The notes under the pieces: generated by a model | The model's input: the letters and a program-made list of their open reading frames with translations, nothing else | Database searches by the model: none | What the model was told of the DNA's origin: nothing | Program-made: the position numbers and the translations under genes | In this document: in pieces, positions 4,899 through 13,978 of the stretch | Layout: the number at the start of each line of letters is the position of its first letter | How positions within the stretch are numbered: the first letter of the stretch is position 1 | NCBI GenBank assembly: GCA_934746785.1 | Contig: CAKVFO010000088.1 | Coordinates: 1 to 14,108 of the forward strand | DNA: 14,108 nt | Reading direction: 5' to 3' | Source: an uncultured Clostridium sp. | GTDB lineage: Bacteria; Bacillota; Clostridia; Clostridiales; Clostridiaceae

Positions 4899-7274
4899 GT
4901 GGGTAAAAATATTTTTGAATATTTAGAAAAAGATTATAGATACCTTAATAATTTCGTGAAAGAGATAGATAATAATTTATTTAAATCGCCTCATACATCA
5001 ATTATGAAAGGTAGAATATTTGTTGAAAATCTTACTCAAGAAATAGCAAAACTTGAGGGGTATGGTTTAATGGTTAATTTAACTCAAGCAGAAAGACTTA
5101 TGAAGTTAGAGGCTGATGATGTATTAACGGATAACATTGATAGAGCTTTTAATACAGTAAGAAGAATTGGAAATCAAGCAGCGCATTCAAATATAGAAGG
5201 AGAATTGGAAGCAGCATTAAGAGTCCACAGAAATGTATATGATATTACAAACTGGTTCATATCTGTATATTTAGATCCGAGTTTTGAAGCTGAACCATAT
5301 ACAAATCCAATGCCTTCACAAGAAAGTTCAGCAGCTTTAGATAAAGAATCTATAATTGAGATAGTAAAAGCAACCTTAGGAAATATGGACAATAAAACAG
5401 AAGGTATACCTGATAAGAATAAAGAAGCAAATTTAGATAGCGATAGAGTAAAGGAAATTGAAGAGGCATATACAGACTTAGCCATTGAATCAATTTTTGA
5501 TGATCAGCCAGATAAAAAATGTATTATTCAAGAGTTATCAAAACTTAAAGAGTCATCTAAAGAAGCAGTTGAAAACTTAGGAGAATTTAGTCCATTTAAA
5601 AATTATATGCATATTGTAAGAGATACGCAGAAAAGCTTGGAGGATTTAATTGTTAAATCACATGAATCTAATAAAGCTCAGCTTATCTTAGTATGTGGTA
5701 GTGTAGGAGATGGTAAATCTCATGTTATTTCATATTGTAAAAATAAATACAAAGATATAATGGAAGATTTCTATTTACATAATGATGCTACAGAAAGTTT
5801 AGAACCTAATAAGACTTCAATGGATACTTTAAATGAAGTTCTAGATGACTTTAGTGATGAGAAAATAGATATAAGCAATAAAAAGCTTATTTTAGCTATT
5901 AACTTAGGAACTTTAACTAACTTTATAGATTCTCAGTATGGAGAAAGATTTACAAAGCTTAAAGAGTTTGTAGAAGATAAAAAGATACTTGAAAACAGTA
6001 TTGAAGATAGTGAATTTGATGAAGAAAGTTCTTTCCAATATGTAAACTTTAGTGATTATCACTTATTTACTTTAAAAAATGGTAAAGTATCTTCAGAATA
6101 TATAAAATCAATGATTCAAAGAATTACAAGATCACATGAAACTAAAGGGATAGAAAATAACATATTTTATAAATCTTATGATAAGAATTGCTGTAAGTGC
6201 GAAAACTGTGACTGTTGTCCAATAAAAGCTAATTTTGAATTCTTATCTCAAGATAATGTACAAGATTCAGTAGTAGATTTATTAGTTCAATGTATAGTTA
6301 AGAATAAGATAATAATTTCAACAAGAGCTTTATTAAACCTTATGTATGAACTTATTGTTCCAAGAGCTTATATAGATGTAAATTCACCAACTTTTAAAAG
6401 TGAAATAAAGAAGTTAAATAATCAAAAATATATTAAGTCATTAATGCCTAATATTATTTTTGATCATAAGGAACTTTCATTTATATTTGAATCTTTGAAT
6501 ACTATTGATCCATTAAATATAAGAAATGAAAAAGTAGATGATTTTATTATAGATTTCAACAATGCTTCTAATATAATGGAGTACTTTAAAGACTATATTG
6601 ATTTCCCAAGAAATTACTTAGCTAAGGTGAAAGATATAGATTTTAATGAGACTCAGGATAAAAATATAAGATATGAGTTATTAAGACTATTTATAAGAAG
6701 CTATTATATGTGCAGCAAGAATGAGTTATTCTCTTTAAGAGATGAAGATTATGATGATTATATGAGTGCTCTTTTCTATTGGAATAGAGGGGATAAGCTT
6801 AAGTTAAAGAAGGTTTATAACAATGTTAAGGAAGGTATTATAAACTGGAATGGTGAAGCTGAAAAAGACCATATAAATATATTCTTAGGTAAAAATCAGT
6901 TAAAGTACAAAGTAAGTGAAAGAATTGATATTAAAGCAGACCTAAATAATCTTCCTAAAAATGATGAAGATGATTTAAAGAAATTTATTGGAACTTTAAA
7001 ACTTAAATATAAAGGAAATAACAGCGAGCAATCTTATGAAATAGATGTTGATTATAAGTTATATAAGCTGTTAGTACAAGTTAATAATGGGTATAGACCT
7101 AATAAGAAGGACAAGAATTACTTTATTAACTTTATAGAGTTTATAAATAAGGTTGTAGAGACTGGTTCCCAAAATGAAGAACTTATATTTATGGAAAAGA
7201 ATAAAGAAGAAAATAAAAAGTTTAAGTTAGAATTTGATGAAGAATTTGAAACTTATAGATTTGTGGAGATTTAG
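4899..7274 (+). CDS. dptF: DptF (DndF), phosphorothioation-dependent restriction ATPase, with N-terminal DUF4145/HEPN-like fusion
   Basis: This 791-residue protein starts at GTG 4899, placed by a good SD (GGAGGATG, 4883-4890). From about residue 203 it matches DptF as I know the family. The Walker A motif is GSVGDGKS (residues 267-274, Lys273), followed by HNDATES and the LILAINLGTL stretch. A compact Cys cluster lies at residues 431-440 (C431, C432, C434, C437, C439, C440) just before PIKANFEFL and could bind metal. Residues 1 to about 130 are an extra domain: MKGRIFVENLTQEIAKLEG, LTQAERLMKLE, and VRRIGNQAAHS at about 87-97. This resembles DUF4145, a HEPN-like domain found for instance in type I restriction HsdR, with R89-x6-H96 fitting Rx4-6H. 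A low-complexity linker (about 135-200) joins the two parts. DptF works with DptG and DptH as the Dnd restriction complex. It is the first gene of the operon. Confidence 0.88.
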   Translation: MGKNIFEYLEKDYRYLNNFVKEIDNNLFKSPHTSIMKGRIFVENLTQEIAKLEGYGLMVNLTQAERLMKLEADDVLTDNIDRAFNTVRRIGNQAAHSNIEGELEAALRVHRNVYDITNWFISVYLDPSFEAEPYTNPMPSQESSAALDKESIIEIVKATLGNMDNKTEGIPDKNKEANLDSDRVKEIEEAYTDLAIESIFDDQPDKKCIIQELSKLKESSKEAVENLGEFSPFKNYMHIVRDTQKSLEDLIVKSHESNKAQLILVCGSVGDGKSHVISYCKNKYKDIMEDFYLHNDATESLEPNKTSMDTLNEVLDDFSDEKIDISNKKLILAINLGTLTNFIDSQYGERFTKLKEFVEDKKILENSIEDSEFDEESSFQYVNFSDYHLFTLKNGKVSSEYIKSMIQRITRSHETKGIENNIFYKSYDKNCCKCENCDCCPIKANFEFLSQDNVQDSVVDLLVQCIVKNKIIISTRALLNLMYELIVPRAYIDVNSPTFKSEIKKLNNQKYIKSLMPNIIFDHKELSFIFESLNTIDPLNIRNEKVDDFIIDFNNASNIMEYFKDYIDFPRNYLAKVKDIDFNETQDKNIRYELLRLFIRSYYMCSKNELFSLRDEDYDDYMSALFYWNRGDKLKLKKVYNNVKEGIINWNGEAEKDHINIFLGKNQLKYKVSERIDIKADLNNLPKNDEDDLKKFIGTLKLKYKGNNSEQSYEIDVDYKLYKLLVQVNNGYRPNKKDKNYFINFIEFINKVVETGSQNEELIFMEKNKEENKKFKLEFDEEFETYRFVEI

Positions 7275-7277
7275 GTT

Positions 7278-8669
7278 ATGAGTGAAGAAATATTATATAA
7301 ATTAGATTTAGATGGAATTAGAGAAGATTTTAAGTTTAATGAAAAGTTAAAACATTGCCAAGGAAATAATTTCAAAATGCTTCCTTATGCTGCTAATGAA
7401 AAGAACATATTTACAGACTTTGATGGTGTTACGGGAGCACTTTCAAGATACATGTGTGATGTAGAATTAAAGGATGAATTTAATGCAAATGAATTTATAG
7501 CAACTGTTGTAGAAGAAATAGGAGAATTTGAAGGTACAAACAGTGAAGAATCCTTTAAGAATATAGTTAAAAGTATGTTTTTAAGCAACAATAGACTCGT
7601 TGATTTTGATATTAAAACTATTAATTATATATCAGCAGATAGTGCTGAAGAAAAAATGGCTAAATTCTTATATTCTATATTTATAGATGATGAAATCAGG
7701 GAAGTAGTAGAAAAAAACTATAATGAAGATATGGATAATATCTTATATAAACTTGTTTTAAGAGCACTTCCTGCTTTAAATGAAAAGAAAGCAAAGGATG
7801 AAGGATATAAAGATTATCTGCCTTTTGTAAGTGAATTATTTAAAAAGGATTTTAAGTTTTTAATAAGTAATCATGACTTATACAAAACATCTTTAAAGAG
7901 ATTTTTAGAATATTATTATTTCTTTTATGTTTCTCAGCTTACAACAAAACTTTCTAAGTTTGAAAAAGCTGATTTAAGTAAACCTGATAAACTTTATTTT
8001 ACTTTAGGATGGGAAAGTTTATCTAAGAATAGAACATCTTATATATATGGATGGGAAAAGCTTAAGGGAGAAGCAGAATTTTTATTTGCTCATGCTATAG
8101 CACTAGAGTTTTTAAATCATCATAATTTAGATAAACAGTTAACTTATGTAGATTTATTTAATGTTTTTAATGAAGGAAATGAAGAAGAAATTCATGAAAA
8201 TATAGAAACGATATGCAGTGAATATATTGAAAGAAGACAAGAAGGTATTGTTTGGGATGAATTTAAGGTGACAGCAGAAAGCAGCGGAAATAAAGCCTTT
8301 GATTCAGCACGTAAGCTATATGAAGCAGTAAACTTCCAGTTTCAAGGAAAGACATCTACAAGAACAAGAGCTAAGGATGCCTATAGAAATTGGTTTATAA
8401 GATTTGTTCAAGATAACTTTGGAAAGAGAAGAGGTTCATTAGGTTACTGTTTAAACTTAAATGAAGAGGATATTATTCTTTTAACTAAGTTATGTATTAA
8501 CAATAAGGAAAGATTAAAACTAAATCTTTTATTTGATGAATTCGAGAAGAGAGGTATTTCCTTTGACAGGGATTCTAAAATGAAGATAGTACAATTATAT
8601 GAGAAATTAAATCTTATAGAAAAGAAATCAGATAGTGGGGATGCACAATATGTTAGATCAATTTTATAG
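7278..8669 (+). CDS. dptG: DptG (DndG), phosphorothioation-dependent restriction subunit
   Basis: This 463-residue protein starts at ATG 7278, 3 nt after dptF stops, using an SD (GGAG, 7265-7268) inside the end of dptF; this implies translational coupling. Its size and position between dptF and dptH fit DptG, the connecting subunit of the DndFGH restriction complex. No Walker or nuclease motif is visible, so a structural or DNA-contact role is more likely than catalysis. The N-terminal third contains KMLPYAANEKNIFTDFDGVTGALSRYM. The C-terminal ~100 residues (FGKRRGSLGYCLNLNEEDI, then LLFDEFEKRGISFDRDSKM, then a final LYEKLNLIEKKSD) alternate helices with a short charged end and look winged-helix-like. 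That fold is my inference. Identification rests mainly on context plus family pattern. Confidence 0.82.
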   Translation: MSEEILYKLDLDGIREDFKFNEKLKHCQGNNFKMLPYAANEKNIFTDFDGVTGALSRYMCDVELKDEFNANEFIATVVEEIGEFEGTNSEESFKNIVKSMFLSNNRLVDFDIKTINYISADSAEEKMAKFLYSIFIDDEIREVVEKNYNEDMDNILYKLVLRALPALNEKKAKDEGYKDYLPFVSELFKKDFKFLISNHDLYKTSLKRFLEYYYFFYVSQLTTKLSKFEKADLSKPDKLYFTLGWESLSKNRTSYIYGWEKLKGEAEFLFAHAIALEFLNHHNLDKQLTYVDLFNVFNEGNEEEIHENIETICSEYIERRQEGIVWDEFKVTAESSGNKAFDSARKLYEAVNFQFQGKTSTRTRAKDAYRNWFIRFVQDNFGKRRGSLGYCLNLNEEDIILLTKLCINNKERLKLNLLFDEFEKRGISFDRDSKMKIVQLYEKLNLIEKKSDSGDAQYVRSIL

Positions 8670-11600
8670 TTATTTATCAGAGAAAATAGTAAACTTTTTT
8701 ATAGTAAATTCATTAGAAAGTGGTTCTAAATATAATATTCAATTTGAAAAAGAAAGCGAAGTAAGAGACCTTTATGAAGCTCTTAAACACAATGATAGAT
8801 ATAAAGAATTTGAATATAGAGACTTAAATGGGGAAGTGAAGTATAAATCTTATAGCTTACACTTTGCTAATAGAGAACTAATTGTAGCATCCACTATTGA
8901 TAATGTACAGCCAGATTTCCTAACAAGACTTAGAAATATGGTTGGTGTTGAAGATGGATATAAGGACAAAGCAATACTTTTTATACATAATACTACCTTA
9001 GATAGTATCATGGGAGGAACTGAATCTTTTTCAAAAGAAGGAATGCCTTTTAATACAAATTCAATTCAAAAAGATATAAAAACTAAGTTAGCTAATTCTA
9101 ATTTTTCAGAAATAGATAAGGCAATAATAGACCTTGAACTTGAAAAGAAGAAAGATGAATTCTTTGGCGATAATGTATCTATATTTGAATATGAATATTT
9201 ACTTGCTACTTTAAATAGTACATGTATTGAAAAAGATGCTTATGAAAACTTTGGGTTATTCTATGATAGCAAGTTAAAGGATTTTGAAGGAACTCAATTA
9301 AAGAAAAGATTAAAAGAAAACTCCTTAAACTTTAGCAAAATAGATGAAATTCATAAGTACGGTAATCCAGAAACTCAGCTTGAAAAGTTCTTAGATGATA
9401 AGGGAGTAGATAAGCTTAAAGGTGAAGAATGGAAAGCTGTAGATTATAAGGATGTATATAAATCTATAAGTATTAAAAAGGAAACAAAGGTTTTAGAGTA
9501 TAGAGAATGTTCTGAGGAATGGGATAAAGAAGAAGGAAAGAGCAAGGCTAAATCTAGAACTAGAAATGTTATTGTCTTTAATGAAGAAAATAAAGAAGAC
9601 TTAGAGGTAGAATTCTATTTTGATGATACAGTACGTAAGGAATATCTTAAAATAATGGAAGGTAACTGTGAAGCTGTAACTTCAGGTAAAAAGATTACTG
9701 TTAAGTTAAAGTATTATACAGGGGAAGGAAACTTCTATAGAGTTCAATACAAAGACAAGAGTGCAAAGTTTGAGTTTAAAATTGCAGCAGTAGGCTTTAA
9801 TGAAAGGTATTTAGAAAGCATAAAGACAAAGTACTCAATAGTTTCAAGAAAGAGAGATGGATATATTGCAATTAACAGTAATGATGAAACTGTAGTATTT
9901 AATGAATTTGCATCAGAAAATGTAACTAAAGAAATAATTAATAATTATGAAGTAGTTGAAATTGGTGAAGATGAAAAAGTTACTTTAAAAGTAAGCGATA
10001 CTTTTGATTATGAAGATGACAGCGATTTAATAAGATTTAAAGTTAATATAAATGAAAATATAGTTCCTTTTGTAATAGCTGGAACAAGTGAAAAGATAGC
10101 ACCTATTGAAGGTATTAAGGTTTGGAACTTAAAGAGAGAAAAGAAATGTGATTTCAAATTCATAGGTGAAAACAAGTTACAACATGGTACTAAAGAATAT
10201 TTTGCAAGAGATGAGTTTAGAAAGAATCTTCAATTAGAAAAACAGCTTATTGATATGGAAGGAATAAGCTTTATAGAAAGTGCTGATGGTTTAGAAAGTA
10301 TAGATTTAGAGGTAAGTCAAAATGTTAAAGATGCTTACAATAATATAATAAGATACTTTATGCTGTCAAGAAAGATTCCAAGTTTAACTTACTTAAATGA
10401 CGAGCTTGCTAATTTATATAAAGACTTTATAAAGGTTTATATTGAAGAATTAAATAAGATAAAAGAAGGTTCTTATTTAACTAAAGAGCAGAAAAACCTT
10501 TTTAAGATAGGAACTATTAAGAGATATATTGAAGATAGAGAATTATTATTTACACCTCTTCATCCATTAAATATTGCTTATCAGCTTCATATAAATGAAA
10601 AAATCTCAAATGAGGAAATAGAAGAAGATATAATGAAGAAGTTTAACTCAACATATTTATTACCTTATGTATTAGGAGATGAGGATAAGCTATATATACC
10701 TATGGAACAGGTACATTCACCAGAATGGAAGTATTATGTAGATGAAAAACTTCCAAGATATAAGAGTTCAAGAGACTTTGTATCTAAGCTGGTAAATGAA
10801 AAGATAGAAGAATTTGTAGATCACTTTAAATATCTATTTAATATGGGAGGCAATGCTCCAATTAAAATTAACTTAATTAATACTGGAGATAGTAAAGAAA
10901 TTTTACAAGGGATCTTTAAGTATTATGTAAAACAGCTTAAGAGTAAGAAAACTATTTTACCTATAGAAGTATGTATTTATTCGAATAAGAATATAACTAA
11001 TGCCTTTGAAGAAGTTGCTTTTAATGATGATATTAAGGATCTAAAGGAAAACTATAGATTAGATTTAAATGTAGAAAATATGTCTGAAGAGGATGTATTA
11101 GATTTATATAGAGAAAAGGTTCATTTCTATACTAAGAATATGGAAGAAGGGGTAGAATATGCTCATATAACATTCTTAGAAATGGCTAATGATGTTAAGA
11201 CTATAACTTCAAAGATGACTGATATACCATCAGGTATAATTTTAGATGGTATGGTTTCAGGAGTTCCTTCAGTATTCTTAGGGGATTCTTATAGAACAGG
11301 GTTTGGAATTAAATATGCTAATACAGAAACTGACTTGATGAAAGTTGCTTCTAAGTTAAATGCAGTAAATTCAGCAAGTAATGGTGAACCATATGACAGT
11401 CTTCAATGTAAGGCTATATCAGTTTCAAATAGAAGCAGAATGACTTTAGATGATATTTATAATGCAAGCCACTGGGTAACTTTCATAGATCCAAAGGTAG
11501 ATTTAAACTTCTTTAAGAATGATCCAGAAGCTAAGGACTTACTAATTATTCATTATAGTGATCAATACACAACAGCAGGCGGTTATGATGCTATAACAGT

Positions 11601-13812
11601 AACTAGAAAATCAGGCCCTTATCAAAAGGTAATTGAAGAGTTCTTAAGTAGAAAAGGTGTAGAAGATGCTAAGAAACATTCACCAGCAGTAATTAACATG
11701 TTTAATGCTATAAATGGAGACTGGTTATTAAGATTATTATCAACTAAATCTCATAAGCCAAAGGAAAAGATAAGCATTCTTTCAGCCATTAAATTAGCAT
11801 TAGCTAAGTTTAAGAAGGACAATGTTATCTGGGTTCCTATATCTTTAGAAGAGGTATTAAGAGTATCAGGGGGAGCAGGTCTTAAGCAGAGTGAAGGATT
11901 TTTAACAGCTAAGAAACTTGGATTTGAAGGTTCTGCAAGTGATGATATATTGCTTATTGGTTTAGAAGAAAGAGAAGATAAGGTTTATGTAACTTATTAT
12001 CCTATAGAAGTTAAGATTGGCGACAATGAAGCTGACGTAATTAATAAGGCAGTTAAGCAGGCTAAGGAAACTAAGAAGATATTTAAGGAAGTTTTTGAAG
12101 CTAAAGAAGGAAGTGAGCTTACAAGTACTCAAAAAGTATATAGAAACTTCTTAATGCAGCTTGTTATAACTAGTGCAGAAAAGCTTAATCTTTATAGTGT
12201 ATGTAATGAAGAAAACTGGCAGACTGTTATTGACTCTGATTTAAGAAGAAAGCTTTTAAATGAAGAGTATGAAGTAAGTGATTACTTAAAGGATTCTATA
12301 GGTGAAGCAGGAGTTATTTCTTTCAAGAGAGATAATGTTTTTGAAACTGTTAAAAAGCAAGATGAAGTAATGATTATGGAAATGTCAGAAGATGATGGAT
12401 TTAATTTTGTAACTAAGACTATAACTGAAATAAGAGGAGCTGTTAATGAAGCTATAATTGATGTTGATGTTATAGAAAATCCTAATGAAGATAAGATTGC
12501 AGAAGGTTCTCAAGAGTATGAGAGTAATAGTAGCGAAGTAGAGGAAACTACAGAAGATACTGAGGAAGCTCCAGAAGATGATCCTAAAGACATTGAGGAT
12601 GAGAAGAAAGAAGATGTTCCTGAGGAAAAGTCAGAAGTTGAAGCAGCTGCTCAGTCAGGAAGTGGAGATATGAAAGTACTATTTGGTGAGAATCAAAGAA
12701 GTCATATGCCTATATACTGGTGTCCTAATGATACTAATAAGTTAATGCATACTAATACTGGTATTATAGGAACAATGGGAACAGGTAAAACTCAGTTTAC
12801 TAAATCTATGGTTACTCAGATTTATAGAGAATCTAAGAATAATGTAGATGGAAAGAAAGTTGGAATATTAATCTTTGACTACAAGGGAGATTACAATAAG
12901 TCTAAACAAGACTTTATTGATGCAACAGATGCTAAGGTTTATGAACTATATCATTTACCTTTCAACCCATTAACAGTAGTTAAATCAGCTAATTCAAAAC
13001 CAATGTTACCTCTTCATACTGCAAGTACTTTAAAGGAAACATTAGCAAATGCCTTTAACTTAGGGCCAAAGCAGGAAAATAAGCTTAAGGATTTAATTAT
13101 GGAAGCTTATGAAAAAAGAGGTATTATTAAAAACTTACCTGATACATGGGAAAAGCCAGCTCCTACTTTAAAGGATGTATATGACGTTTATATGGATCAT
13201 GAAGAGATTAAGAAGGATGATAGCTTATATGCAGCTTTCAGTAATTTAATTGATTTTGAAATATTTGAACCAGACTGCACTCAGACTAAGAGTTTATTTG
13301 AACTTATAGATGGAGTAACAGTTATAGATTTATCAGGATATGATCCAGGAGTTCAAAACCTTGTAGTAGCAATAACTTTAGATTTATTCTACTCACAGAT
13401 GCAGGCATATGGGCATAGTAAGATTGATGGCAACTTAAGACAGCTTAATAAGATGGTTTTAGTTGATGAAGCTGATAATTTCTTAAGTAAGAATTTCTCT
13501 TCATTAAAGAAGATACTTAAGGAAGGTAGAGAGTTTGGAGTTGGAACTATTCTTTCTACACAGTTATTAAGCCATTTCTCTACTGGGGAAAATGAATATG
13601 CTAATTATATTTTAACTTGGGTTGTTCATAATGTGGCTGATTTAAGTAATAAGGATGTTAAGTATATCTTCAATACTCAGAGCAAGGGTGAAGAGGAGAA
13701 TATTTATAGTAAGATTAAGAGTCTTAATAAGCATTATAGTATTGTTAAGATGGGAGATAGTGATAGAGCGTTATTTATGAAAGATAAGGCGTTCTGGGAA
13801 TTGGATAAGTAA
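8650..13812 (+). CDS. dptH: DptH (DndH), phosphorothioation-dependent restriction HerA/FtsK-like ATPase
   Basis: From ATG 8650 the protein has 1720 residues, the very large size typical of DptH. I prefer this start because GGGG at 8637-8640 is 9 nt upstream and the product begins MLDQFYSYLSEKIVNFF. A GTG at 8635 in the same frame would add five residues but lacks an SD. It overlaps dptG by 20 nt. The C-terminal ATPase has Walker A GTMGTGKT (Lys1380) and Walker B MVLVDEADNF (Asp1606, Glu1607), with a later TILSTQLLSHF sensor-like stretch; this is a HerA/FtsK-type motor arrangement. An acidic linker (about 1277-1340, rich in E/D with VEETTEDTEEAPEDDP) precedes it. Before the linker, D1098/D1099 and E1120-V-K1122 followed by KQAKETKKIF resemble a PD-(D/E)xK nuclease core. 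The first ~1000 residues have no motif I recognise. The complex restricts DNA lacking phosphorothioate. Confidence 0.88.
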   Translation: MLDQFYSYLSEKIVNFFIVNSLESGSKYNIQFEKESEVRDLYEALKHNDRYKEFEYRDLNGEVKYKSYSLHFANRELIVASTIDNVQPDFLTRLRNMVGVEDGYKDKAILFIHNTTLDSIMGGTESFSKEGMPFNTNSIQKDIKTKLANSNFSEIDKAIIDLELEKKKDEFFGDNVSIFEYEYLLATLNSTCIEKDAYENFGLFYDSKLKDFEGTQLKKRLKENSLNFSKIDEIHKYGNPETQLEKFLDDKGVDKLKGEEWKAVDYKDVYKSISIKKETKVLEYRECSEEWDKEEGKSKAKSRTRNVIVFNEENKEDLEVEFYFDDTVRKEYLKIMEGNCEAVTSGKKITVKLKYYTGEGNFYRVQYKDKSAKFEFKIAAVGFNERYLESIKTKYSIVSRKRDGYIAINSNDETVVFNEFASENVTKEIINNYEVVEIGEDEKVTLKVSDTFDYEDDSDLIRFKVNINENIVPFVIAGTSEKIAPIEGIKVWNLKREKKCDFKFIGENKLQHGTKEYFARDEFRKNLQLEKQLIDMEGISFIESADGLESIDLEVSQNVKDAYNNIIRYFMLSRKIPSLTYLNDELANLYKDFIKVYIEELNKIKEGSYLTKEQKNLFKIGTIKRYIEDRELLFTPLHPLNIAYQLHINEKISNEEIEEDIMKKFNSTYLLPYVLGDEDKLYIPMEQVHSPEWKYYVDEKLPRYKSSRDFVSKLVNEKIEEFVDHFKYLFNMGGNAPIKINLINTGDSKEILQGIFKYYVKQLKSKKTILPIEVCIYSNKNITNAFEEVAFNDDIKDLKENYRLDLNVENMSEEDVLDLYREKVHFYTKNMEEGVEYAHITFLEMANDVKTITSKMTDIPSGIILDGMVSGVPSVFLGDSYRTGFGIKYANTETDLMKVASKLNAVNSASNGEPYDSLQCKAISVSNRSRMTLDDIYNASHWVTFIDPKVDLNFFKNDPEAKDLLIIHYSDQYTTAGGYDAITVTRKSGPYQKVIEEFLSRKGVEDAKKHSPAVINMFNAINGDWLLRLLSTKSHKPKEKISILSAIKLALAKFKKDNVIWVPISLEEVLRVSGGAGLKQSEGFLTAKKLGFEGSASDDILLIGLEEREDKVYVTYYPIEVKIGDNEADVINKAVKQAKETKKIFKEVFEAKEGSELTSTQKVYRNFLMQLVITSAEKLNLYSVCNEENWQTVIDSDLRRKLLNEEYEVSDYLKDSIGEAGVISFKRDNVFETVKKQDEVMIMEMSEDDGFNFVTKTITEIRGAVNEAIIDVDVIENPNEDKIAEGSQEYESNSSEVEETTEDTEEAPEDDPKDIEDEKKEDVPEEKSEVEAAAQSGSGDMKVLFGENQRSHMPIYWCPNDTNKLMHTNTGIIGTMGTGKTQFTKSMVTQIYRESKNNVDGKKVGILIFDYKGDYNKSKQDFIDATDAKVYELYHLPFNPLTVVKSANSKPMLPLHTASTLKETLANAFNLGPKQENKLKDLIMEAYEKRGIIKNLPDTWEKPAPTLKDVYDVYMDHEEIKKDDSLYAAFSNLIDFEIFEPDCTQTKSLFELIDGVTVIDLSGYDPGVQNLVVAITLDLFYSQMQAYGHSKIDGNLRQLNKMVLVDEADNFLSKNFSSLKKILKEGREFGVGTILSTQLLSHFSTGENEYANYILTWVVHNVADLSNKDVKYIFNTQSKGEEENIYSKIKSLNKHYSIVKMGDSDRALFMKDKAFWELDK

Positions 13813-13817
13813 AGTTA

Positions 13818-13864
13818 ATAGCTTATGTTGGAATAAAAAATTTTGACATAAGCTTATTTTTTAT
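13818..13864 (+). terminator. Probable intrinsic terminator of dptFGH
   Basis: GCTTATGT (13821-13828) pairs with ACATAAGC (13846-13853), leaving a 17-nt A/T-rich loop, followed by TTATTTTTT. The stem is 8 bp and the loop is long, so it is a moderate candidate. It lies just after the dptH stop and would separate the operon from the next gene. Confidence 0.6.
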
Positions 13865-13939
13865 ATAAGTTATAGATATATATAATCTTTTTTTTATTTG
13901 TTGGTTAATAATCGTGAATATAATTAGGAGATGTAGTAA

Positions 13940-13953
13940 AGTATAATTATACT
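13940..13953. promoter_or_regulatory. 14-bp palindrome, promoter/operator candidate
   Basis: AGTATAATTATACT is a perfect palindrome 25 nt before the proposed start at 13979. It includes TATAAT (13942-13947), which could be the -10 of that gene; no convincing -35 is seen at 17 nt. AT-rich palindromes arise by chance in such DNA, so operator function is only a possibility. Confidence 0.3.
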
Positions 13954-13978
13954 AAAAAGGTGTCAGGGGGGAACTATA

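Noticed and set aside
5174..5485. Minus-strand open frame of 103 codons
   Set aside because: Antisense to the N-terminal domain and linker of dptF; Ser/Leu-rich shadow without an SD.
7385..7591. Minus-strand open frame of 68 codons
   Set aside because: Antisense shadow inside dptG.
8635..8649. Alternative GTG start for dptH at 8635, and ATG at 8641
   Set aside because: Neither has a spaced SD. The GGGG at 8637-8640 is well placed for the ATG at 8650.
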